Below, one piece after another: positions 55,530 to 64,000 of a stretch of DNA of 64,000 nt. Every line of letters begins with the position of its first letter. The stretch's first letter is position 1. Source of the stretch: Spirogloea muscicola. Lineage: Eukaryota > Streptophyta > Zygnematophyceae > Spirogloeales > Spirogloeaceae. The DNA is taken from NCBI GenBank assembly GCA_009602725.1, contig WELB01000034.1, positions 218,298 through 282,297 of the forward strand, given 5' to 3'. A model generated the notes under the pieces. That model searched no databases, had not been told where the DNA came from, and worked only from the letters and a program-made list of their open reading frames with translations. The translations under genes were made by a program, and so were the position numbers.

Positions 55530-58500
55530 TTATGCCTTAAAGTTAACAATGAGACGTCCGTCAAGATTGCCACTGATGGGGCTCACAGCCTGTAGGTACT
55601 CAACAACATCATCCGACTGGGGGGGGCCGAAGTTGACTAGGAGCTCGCCATACTGGGCAATCGCCTCATACCCACTGCCGCCGCCATAAATGAAATTCTG
55701 CACGAGCACGTAGTATGTCTTGTTGGGGTCGATGGGCCCGTAGTTACCGCCACCGTTGTCCACCAGCAGGCTTGTGAAGTGGGCCGTCTTGTAGTTGCTG
55801 GCATCCAGTACAGCTCTTACGCCGGAGAACTGGAGCAGTGCAACACACCACCAGAGAATCTCAAGATCGTGGACTCCTCAGCATGTAAGAGAGGACACAT
55901 ACTGCCATCATGAATGAGAATTCCAGAAGTCATCACAAAACAGAATAAGCTCGCCCTTGCTTCAAAGCTTTCCCTTCCTTCCGTGCAATGATGCACCGCA
56001 GCAGCAGTGAGTTTGAGTTCTTACCACGCCGACATCCAGGTATTGGCCATTGGACGGGATATTAGCATTCAGGACAAGATTGAGACCAAAGCCACTGATT
56101 GCCACAACCTGATCGTAGTCACCAAACGGAAGGACTTGGAAGACCTGCCACCATGAAAAAAAACAAATAATAAGTCTCAGGCACGTAGACTAGTGACATG
56201 GCACTGCTATCTTACATACATTTATGGAAGGAAATTGCTCGCGGCTGTGCGATGTGTGCTAGTCATGTATGCAGGGCCCAGGTGACTTCTTCGCAAGCAC
56301 CATGGCACAAGAAAGCACGCTGTACAAGATCCATGTGGCAACTGACCTGCTCGAAAGTGATGTCGCCTGCCTGGATGTTGACTCGAAGGCCGCCAGGGTT
56401 GGTAATGGCGATGTTGACGGGCCCATATTGCTGGACGAAGTTGGGATATGAGGCCTGGTGCTGGAACGCATACACCATAGCGTCTGCCACTACATTGCCC
56501 AGGTTGCTCTCACCCGGCTGCTTGGCTAGGTTGAACGGGGCAATGAGATTCTGATTGGTGTGGCCAATGACCTGCACAGCACATTCCAGCACATTCAAAT
56601 CGTATCAGAGATAGAGAATTTCTCGCCGGCTGCTACTTCTGGGTTTCGTCAGGGTCACTCTTTTCCAGCTGCAAGTTGCTCCGACTTGCGGCTATTGCAG
56701 CATCGTGCCTTGAGGTCACTAGTACTAGAGCCTGGTTCCAAGCAACTTGGGGCAACATTGACGCCTCGTCATTATCTGAATGAAGAGGGGCACAAGTAAG
56801 TTACCTTGCCGCGGAACACGGTAATGGGCGGCAGGAGCTGGTCAATGACGGCGTTGACTGCAGGGTCCTCTGCAACCGGGTTGGAGCTGGCGGCCCCTCC
56901 TAGCAGCACGGGCTGGGCAATACAGAAGCCCATGTTCACATGCCCATCCTCGTAGATCCAAGCGCTGATAGTGTCTGCCCACATCCAAGACGAGGGCAAG
57001 AGGCTGCTGAATACCTTCTCCCTGCTAAGGTGCTGCAGTGCAACCAGAGCTTGTGGCAAGAGTCCATGAGTCACTGAGAAGCGGAGAGGGAAGGAAGCCT
57101 TACCCATGTAGTGGGTGCCCCACAGTGCCTGGTAGTAAGGGACTTGTCGTCCCTTGGTGTCAGTGGAGACCTCAGGGTAGTTCACTGCCATGATTGGGTC
57201 CTGCACAGCGATTCCTGACTATGTCAGCCAAAGGTTCCGCACTTTGCATGTCAAAGTCTGCAGTGGTCAGGAGTTACTGGTCAAGCACTATGTCAACTAT
57301 GATACAAGCATGATAGAGAGTTGGTTGGTGCTTTCCAGAAGAAGGACATCAATGTATCCTGATGTAATGGACTCACAGTGTAGCCACTGCTATCAACAAT
57401 AGGTCCCTTGGGATACTTCTTGCCATAGGCGAGAGGGGCATATCCTTGCTTAGGTGGCCACATGAATGTGTGACTGTGGCCACCCACGACCAAGCTCAGA
57501 CCTGTACACAGAGCAGGTCGCTTACAGATCAGCACAAGTGGCTGCATGATCTGCAATAAAGGAGGCCTGCGTTGTTAAGAGGATGGTTCAAAGAAATGCA
57601 CTGCTCAGGATATGGCATGCTACAGTACGCCGTAGACAGTGGTCTTCAGGTCAGAATATTGCAGCATGATCAGCACTGCACGCACCATGTTGAAGCTCAG
57701 TGTGACTGGGGACAACACAAGATGATAACTGCCACGGATGTCCCAAAGAAGAGAAACAAGCTGAGGCTAGCAAGAGTGTTGACATGCTCACCGTGGGTGG
57801 ACCGGATGACCTCCTGATCGACATCAACACCGGCATGGCCCAGGCCAATGATGGCGGTAATATTCTTGGCGAGAAGCTCATTAATGCACCGTTGGACGTC
57901 TGGCGCGTAGTCAGCAACATTGACTGTGGGTCCAGGGCTGGAGTCAGTGTTGGTGTCTGTGGTCGTCCAGCCGACAATGCCGATAGTCAAGCCGCTGTAG
58001 CATCATCACCGCAAAACGAGCTGAAGTCAACTGCTGAGCAGCATTGATGAGCCTGGCAGGGGGATACAGGAGTAAGCACTGTACACCCAAGCAAGCAGTG
58101 GCGTGTAAGGAGGGTGCTCTTGCATGTATACTTGGGTAGCTTCTTGACGAGAGGGGTGGTCTGGTAGAGCCCGTAGATGGGGGAGTCTGGTGTGGCGTGC
58201 ACATTGCAAGACACAATGGGAAAGTTGACTTTCTTCAAGTAGTTATCAGCCAGGACCTGGGGGCCCTTGTCGAATTCGTGGTTGCCGAGGGTCTGAACAT
58301 ATGAAGGCTCGAACAATGGCAGTAGCGTCAAGCGCCAGATAAGTGCAGAACACACGGCACTGCCAGCAGCATGTAAGCACCAGCCTGACCATGTACTCAT
58401 TTCCAGTGAAGCACAAGCTGTACTCACAGCAACCTCGACGCCCACAAGGTTGTCAAAGATGGCGGCCTCAGAGCCGTTGTACACGAGGTTCCAGATGGTA

Positions 58501-59179
58501 CCCGTGAACTCGTCGCCGGCATGCACAAACAGCGCAGTTCTGGGGAACTTGGCGCGCCACTGCTTAACCAGGGTGCCAATGCGGGCAAAGCCACCAAGGC
58601 AGTTGCCTGTACAGGACAGCCGTGCAAGCATGGTAAGAAGGCCTGAAGTCAGGTGCTTCAATAAGAAGCAGGCTTGCCGACATGGTCAAGAATGACAGCT
58701 AAACGAGCAGTCTATTCTGGCTGATTGGCAGGAGCAGTGAAGTAACACGTGCCCTCCTCAATGCATGTCCTCCTCTAAGCAACGGCCGACAGCAACAGGT
58801 GGGGGGCGAGTCGATTAGCCCGCTAGAAGTTGCACCGGCCAGGTTGGCAGAAGAGTTTTTCGAGCACAGGCTGAAGAAGCGATCAGACGACTCGATGTGG
58901 CCATGCTGGTCGTTGTAGGCAATGATGTCCACATGATGGCCGAGCACTGCACCAAGCACCAAGCACCCGCAAAGTTGGGCCACTGTGCATAGTTGGTCCG
59001 CTGTCGATTGCCTGCAGAGATGGGCTCCAACTTTTGTGCAGCAGGAGGAGTACCATCTGGTAAATTGATGGTGATTAATCTGGCAAGCTTGCTGCCAATG
59101 ACAGCTTACCAGGCTGCACAATGGAGGCAAGAGCGACAAGACCGGTCACGGCCAAGAGCACTTTCATTACAGCCGCCAT
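55530..59179 (-). CDS. Secreted 5'-nucleotidase / UshA-CD73-type metallophosphoesterase
   Basis: Releases phosphate from nucleotides outside the cell or in a lumen. The ATG at 59179 starts a signal peptide (MAAVMKVLLAVTGLVALASI). Exon 1 ends at 59110 and joins in phase to VLGHHVDIIAYNDQHGHIES. The metal-binding blocks follow in order: NDQHG, FVHAGDEFTG, TLGNHEFDKG (about 58275-58300), IIGLGHAGVDVDQEV, and VVGGHSHTFMWPPKQGYAPL. The C-terminal nucleotidase domain shows SNLGNVVADAMVYAFQHQ, ITNPGGLRVNIQAGDITFEQ, VLPFGDYDQVVAISGFGLN and a last exon with NKTYYVLVQNFIYGGGSGYE, stop at 55530. About ten exons are present. The FIYGGGSGY motif replaces the usual GGDG(F/Y), so substrate contacts may differ. 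A GPI or C-terminal membrane anchor was not seen. An antisense LINE stub sits in one intron. Confidence 0.94.
56615..56710 (+). mobile_element. LINE C-terminal stub inside a 5'-nucleotidase intron
   Basis: The plus strand reads PAATSGFRQGHSFPAASCSD and LRLLQ, matching SGFRQGDSFPAASLSDVRLL of copy F. It is antisense to the host gene and lies between two exons. Confidence 0.75.
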
Positions 59180-59975
59180 TGGCGTAGACCTGGCTTCCCT
59201 GTGGCAAGCAAAGCAGGAGTGAGACTGGTGGAATCGAGCCTTGGCTCGCTGCCAAGCGATGCCAATATTCTCCAGCAATCACAGAGGGAGGAGGAGCAAG
59301 TCCTATGAAGAGCAAGCTTGAAGGTATCTGCAAGTCCGTGGCTGCCGGCAGGCGACCCAAAGTGAGGACTTTCCTGATCGACAAGTGGTGACAGACGATC
59401 TGGGAGAGGTAGCTGCGCCAGCTTAGAGTGACAAGTGACACAATCGCTACTGGCTCCTCCCATCATGCTAGGACGCTCATGTATTGTGGATCTCCTGGCG
59501 GGCGTGTTCCTGAGGGTTGCGCAACCAGGGCTTGCTACTGAGCGTCTCCTCCTCCTGCAGCTCGGCCGGACTTTGGCACTCCCTGGCTTGGGACGAGCCT
59601 CGCCAGCACAACCGGGCAAAAGAGAGAGCCGACTGGAGGGGTTATGGAGGGGTGCCGCAGAGTCCTCTTCCCACCCACCTAGAGATATTCGGGCGGTGCG
59701 CTTGGGCAGCGCAACAGGGGCGATCGGCGAGCGGGGCTGGCGGAGCGGCGAGAGCCCACCTGAGGTAAGGGGGCCGGCGCGAGGGGTCGGACGCTCGCCA
59801 CAAACGGGCTGCGAGCATGCAGGATGAGCTATGGCCGAGGGGGTCCGGTGAGGAAGGTCAGTCAGTGGGGCCGGGGAGCTGGAGCTCGGCCCGGCTGCCG
59901 GGTGGACGGTGCCGTGGGGGCCCTGCGCACTCGGCGGGAGTCCCGGTGTGGATGGGATGACGGGGCGGCCGGGAG
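59180..59975. other. Upstream of the 5'-nucleotidase gene, no gene recognised
   Basis: A long minus frame (59167-60027) is open but shows only Pro/Ser/Arg-rich residues; probably noncoding. Confidence 0.4.
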
Positions 59976-60770
59976 ACGGCGCGCGGTGCGCATGAAATGA
60001 TGGGTTGGCCGAGCTGAGCCAATACACTGCCGGGAGGTGGGGGGGGCGCCCGCAGCCGGGGGGGCCGACGCCTCCCCAGACGGCGCCGGCGGCGTCCTCG
60101 CCAGCCGGGTGATCAGAAGCCCCCGCCGCGCCGCAGCTCCAATGTGCTCAATTCGGCGTAGTGCTAGCCTCGCACTGTCACCTCAGCCACCTTAGCAACA
60201 CGGCTTCGTGTTAGCCTTCTCTCAGTGAAGGCTCAGGCGGCGCCCGTGGCGCCCGTGGTGGAGCAGAAAAGAAGCAGCTCTTCCAATGTAAAGCAGTGGC
60301 TGTGAGAGGCCAGCCCAAAGGAATGTGCAAGGTCTGAAAAGGGGCTGGAAAGGCTCAAAACACGCGGAACTTACTTATCAGACGGAAGGGAACTCGGAGC
60401 AGACGGCCAAGTGCACACCGAGTGCGGGCTCTCCAGGATCCGCGCCGCAGATGCTGGCCGCTCCAGGGCGGGAGGCATCTGCCAGCGCGGCCGCCATATT
60501 GCCCCGTGGCGGCCGCCCACTGCCTGCTTCCGGCCACGTGCGCCGCCGCCGGGCGCGCCGCGCACAACGGATGACGCGGATATTCCTTCCTGCCCGCGAG
60601 CGCCGCGGCCGCTGGGGCGTCACCACCGGCCCCCGGATGCCCGCCAGGGTTCCCGCTCAATTGTACCCAGAAATTACAGCAAAGACAGAGAATCGCGCGG
60701 TGCGCTTGGAAATGAAAGCGTGGCCAAGTCAAGCCAATACATTGTTTAGACAGAAATCAATGCAAAGAAA
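59976..60770 (-). repeat. LINE tail blocks, minus orientation, around a GC-rich insert
   Basis: GCGCGCGGTGCGCATGAAAT with GAGCCAATACAC (59978-60030) and GCGCGGTGCGCTTGGAAATG with CAAGCCAATACATTG (60694-60742) are two copies of the same tail block. Between them, 60275-60345 has AGCAGCTCTTCCAATGTAAA and GTGAGAGGCCAGCCCAAAGG. The GC-rich DNA at 60360-60690 has no recognised content. Confidence 0.7.
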
Positions 60771-60771
60771 A

Positions 60772-61080
60772 GGGGGCCTTGTTGACCCCTCCTACACCAC
60801 TTCTGGAGCTGCTGGATGAGTGGGGCAGCAACAGCGGCAGGAGGGATGGCAGGGGTGAGAATGAGGGCCGGGAAAGCCAGTGAGGGCCTTGACGACCTGT
60901 CCATCATCCTCTCGTGGAGCAGCTAGAGGGGTAGGGCAGCAGCAGCAGGGATGGTGGAGGGGGGAAGTGAGGGCCGGAAAAGCCGATGAGGGCCTTGACG
61001 TCCTCTCCTTCATCCACTTTCTGGAGCCGCTAGATTGATTTGGCAGCAGCAGTGGCAGGAAGGGTGGCGGAGGGGGGAAG
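60772..61080. repeat. Tandem repeat of about 107 bp, nearly three units
   Basis: GAGGGCCTTGACG-type unit starts occur near 60774, 60883 and 60988. Each unit contains TGGAGC(A/T/C)GCTAGA-like, GGCAGCAGCAG and GAGGGCCGG(G/A)AAAGCC segments. Units differ at many positions, so the array is old. Confidence 0.75.
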
Positions 61081-61370
61081 AAGGGAGCTCCCTCATGTGA
61101 AGAGTCTTTCTCATTTGTTGGAGGAGCTTCACATCTTCCGCTGTTGGCGGCGGCAATGCTCGGCCTCTGCCGGCCGCCCTGCATCAGCCGTCGCGACGGC
61201 CGCGAGACGTCCTGCTGGACCACCGGCATGAGCCTTGCGAAGTACGGCAGGCATAGTCGCGGGCCCGCAGTGCGCCCAGTACAAGGCGGTCGCCGACAGA
61301 TATAATTGTGCGCTTTGGGTCCGGGAGGAGGCTCTTCTGATTGCCTTTGCATTGAAGAGCTGTTACTTTC
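61081..61370. other. No gene recognised
   Basis: Short frames only; leads into the tail array at 61370. Confidence 0.4.
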
Positions 61371-61795
61371 CGGTAAACAGTGGCCGAGACCTTGTCCAAC
61401 CTTTCTGGGCTTCAAACTTTGTTCATTGTCTTGTCTAAGCTGGCCAAACACAGCTATCGCCCTCTACTGGAAGCCTCCCTTACATTTCATGCGCTCCGCG
61501 TGCGTTCTCTCTACTGGAAGGCCTTCTCTCTTCTGGGCTGGCCTTTCACAGCGCCTTTCTCGCCCCTTCCAACTTTGATCATCCTTTCTAATGGGCTGGC
61601 CAATCAATCTCTACTGGAAGAGTCTCCCTCCCTTCCACAACCCTCGCCCCCTTTGAAAGGACTTACCGCTTTTTGGCTGCCCTCTCACAGCTATCGCCTT
61701 ACTTAAGAAGAGCTGTTTTCGTTGTGAAACAAACTAAGAAACAGCTCTTTCAATGTAAGGCAATGGTTGTGAAAGCCAGTCCAGATCAAATCGAC
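61370..61795. repeat. Tandem LINE tails ending in a fold-back
   Basis: Plus-oriented tail pieces repeat about four times (CACAGCTATCGCCCTCTACTG near 61450, GGGCTGGCCTTTCACAGCGC near 61535, then near 61598 and 61675). The last one is mirrored by a minus-oriented copy at 61739-61781. Confidence 0.75.
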
Positions 61796-63940
61796 AAGAC
61801 GGAGGAAAGCCCCACCACAATTTAACTTGCCTTATGCACACCCGTGCTCGTCAAGGGACGACGAGGTATGCAAGCAAAATGCGGGTGGTGACACCTTCGC
61901 CAGGACATCGTACTTGCAGTCTCAGCGGGGCGCCTCTCCTCACCGAAGGCACTGTCATGCCATCAGGCGTTGACTGCCAACAACATTCTCAGGCCAGACA
62001 GATCAGCAGGGGCAGCGGTCACGTGTCATAATCTAGGTGGCATGCAGGACAAAGGAATTTAGATGTAAAAACGATAGCATGATAATCAGGACAGGAGTTG
62101 GCTCTGAGATTCAAACAAGCACAGCATGGATGGCTGATCGATAGCATGATGAGTCGCACATCAAACAATGATAGATGGGTGGAGTGCCGACTCACCCCCA
62201 AAATGGCGATTCCTTGAACAGGCTGAGGAGTTAGGCGAGCACCCAATCAAGTGATACTCTACCAACCAAGAAATGCTTATGACTGGTATCTGTAGACAAT
62301 CTTAGACGAAACCCTTTCCCTATCGCATTCAGAGCATAGGTGCATCACAGTTGGTTGATGCGTTTGCCTGCATACTTCACATGACAACTCCTGACATACT
62401 CGTTATTGTGAAATCTCGAAGATTGTCAAATATTAATTGTCTAGTGAAATCACATGGCGTCACACCCTGGATGTCGTCAGAGATCTGCCATCGAGATGAC
62501 CCTTGAAGAGTGGATCAAGGCTGAGGACTTCTTATCAAGCGGGTGGAACTCTACCAATTCCATGCATTCAAAATCGGGACTGAGATAAACACAATGACTG
62601 ACAGCAATATTTCGATGCATCAGCTTGAGCTTGTACCCGCTACAGCGGATGATGGTGGCCCGTGTGTATTTTGACGTTGATAAATGCGTAAGATGTCCAA
62701 TCGGCCATACCCATATGCTTCTTCAAAGAAGTGCTACGCTCAGTACGAATCCAAGCAAACATTGGAACAGTCAAGTGTCAAAACTTCCATGACAGCAGTA
62801 TTGATGCTGAAAGGAGTAGCCTAATGACGTCCATGAAGGTGGCAACAGTGCCAGAGAACAGCTTGACACTTCGTATCCCATGAGAAGCCATTGCAAGGAC
62901 CCATTTGGTCATGCATCCTGCCAGCTTCTTCCCCTTTACTCAGCGGATCCAACCAAAGCTCTATCCAGCAAATCCCTCATCAGTGGGATGTGTGGGACAT
63001 CAATGGCCTCCTTAGCCGCCACTACTTCGTGAATGTCCTCCATGTCGTATTTTCCTTCCTCAACTATTGTCAAAGTATGATAAGTTATGTTTGGATTTGA
63101 GAACGAGCTTTGCCCGACATACTACATACAGACAGCACTGCCAACTCGTCCCTGCTGGTTCTGAATTACGACTATGAACAAGCGGTAGTAGCTTATTTTA
63201 AATGCGGCCAAGCAGAGCAGAATTGTGTCAAGTGGACCGCATAAGTCAGTTTCTGCAAAGAAAGACGCTTAGACATCTCAAAACAAGATTCTTCACAGAT
63301 CGGGACCCTTCTTAATGCCTGTATAGCGTTGCTATGGTTAGGCTGGATCATGATTGAAGCCGTAGATTGCAGAAAAAGAAGGGCATTGCCTGCCTCGTCA
63401 CAGAGATCACGACCCAAGAGCAACATGGCATCAACGCGACTGATGTCCTGCATGTTTGATTAACAAAGCTCAGCATTAGTCGATTCTAATAATTGCCAGA
63501 GGAATGCGCAGGTGTACCTAGGTCTCTCGGCGTCTGTTTCACAAAAGATGAAGTGGCAGAACTGGTCCACCTTAGGTACCCCTGAAATGTAATGAAGCGC
63601 CGCCAGAGCAATGTCCAGCGGATCGATAATAGGCTCTAAACCTCATTTCCCCCTCAACATCGTAGGTCAAACAGGACAGTTTACTTGCCACACTTTTGAC
63701 AACTGTTTCAGGGCTATCCTTAAATTACGCTGTCACACAAGATACAAACTTGCCTTGCACAGTTATTCAATCAAGTGTAAATGCTCGGAGTCCACCGTAG
63801 TGAGGCTCTGTGGCGTCTGGCTTGCCTGATGCACACGCTCGCGCCCTCCTGGCACAGCCTGGGAAAGCGCGTGCGCCCGCTGGTGCAGTCGAGGCGGTCG
63901 TCAGATTTCACCCGCGAAAGTCGACTCTTGACGACGTTTG
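61796..63940. other. AT-richer region without an assigned gene
   Basis: Base composition is clearly more AT-rich than the rest of the window, and LINE tails are absent. A minus frame at 63193-63453 (86 codons, ISRVDAMLLLGRDLCDEAGN) and a minus stretch near 62500-62640 (LMHRNIAVSHCVYLSPDFEC) look protein-like but match no family I know. They could be exons of an unrecognised minus-strand gene or old repeat DNA. Confidence 0.3.
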
Positions 63941-63944
63941 GTGA

Positions 63945-64000
63945 AGGAACAGCTCTTGCGAAGTAAGGCATGGCTGTGAGAGGCCAGCCCAAAGTGTACA
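63945..64000 (-). repeat. LINE tail at the right edge
   Basis: AACAGCTCTTGCGAAGTAAG and GGCTGTGAGAGGCCAGCCCA are the reverse complement of the tail consensus; cut by the window end. Confidence 0.75.

Noticed and set aside
59167-60027. 286-codon minus-strand frame upstream of the 5'-nucleotidase
   Set aside because: It overlaps the nucleotidase signal-peptide exon in a different frame and ends in a LINE tail; the composition is not protein-like.
61796-63940. LTR retrotransposon or other virus-like fossil
   Set aside because: I saw no terminal repeats and no integrase, protease or reverse transcriptase motif, so no such element is claimed.

Overview
The window reads as nuclear DNA of a green alga, most likely a chlorophyte of the Trebouxiophyceae (Chlorella/Coccomyxa type). 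This is an inference. It rests on GC-rich, multi-intron host genes with short exons, a compact plastid-type mini-RNase III, a plant-type fusion of two methyltransferases, a P450 with a transit-peptide-like leader, degenerate CCCTAAA-type telomere-like runs, and dense non-LTR (LINE) retrotransposon debris. There are two assembly gaps (10332-10542 and 37857-37995) and a single N at 32247.

Host genes, left to right: a multi-pass membrane-protein fragment at the left edge (weak); a tRNA threonylcarbamoyladenosine dehydratase of the TcdA/TCD family (minus, 1181-3802, nine exons worked out); a GT61-family glycosyltransferase (minus, about 12583-15928); a fused METTL2/6/8-like plus Methyltransf_16 protein, probably a tRNA m3C methyltransferase (plus, 27018-31406); an unidentified secretory-pathway protein (plus, 32746-34257); a mini-RNase III (minus, 34818-36143, five exons worked out); an HMG-box protein with a possible organelle-targeting leader (plus, 39568-40367); an unidentified protein with a signal peptide (minus, from 42955); a cytochrome P450 (plus, 46371-50835); a C2-domain protein (plus, 52633-54984); and a secreted 5'-nucleotidase/UshA-type metallophosphoesterase (minus, 55530-59179). 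These are unrelated housekeeping and specialised genes; I see no operon or gene cluster.

The rest is dominated by one group of LINEs. Their recognisable part is the region C-terminal to the reverse transcriptase: a conserved GGLG block, a CxC...HxxxC zinc-binding motif, an RxxDxV...(D/E)VVxTD restriction-enzyme-like endonuclease core, and a C-terminal ALH.RAGRALAAASG block. Body copies lie at 5221-6660, 10543-11200, 20955-22142, 37370-37776, 37996-39293 and 45226-46230. C-terminal stubs lie at 6735, 9625, 9955, 17300, 17660, 24042, 25790, 26185, 44030 and 56620. The best copy (37996-39293) is open for its whole visible length. No copy in the window shows the reverse transcriptase itself.

Each LINE is followed by a 3' tail carrying a short hairpin of the form GGCTG...CAGCC. 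Free tails, alone or in direct and inverted arrays, are scattered through nearly all intergenic DNA. In most host genes a tail lies just upstream of the start in the same orientation as the gene. That is the most interesting pattern I found, and it could mean promoter or 5'-UTR exaptation or biased insertion.
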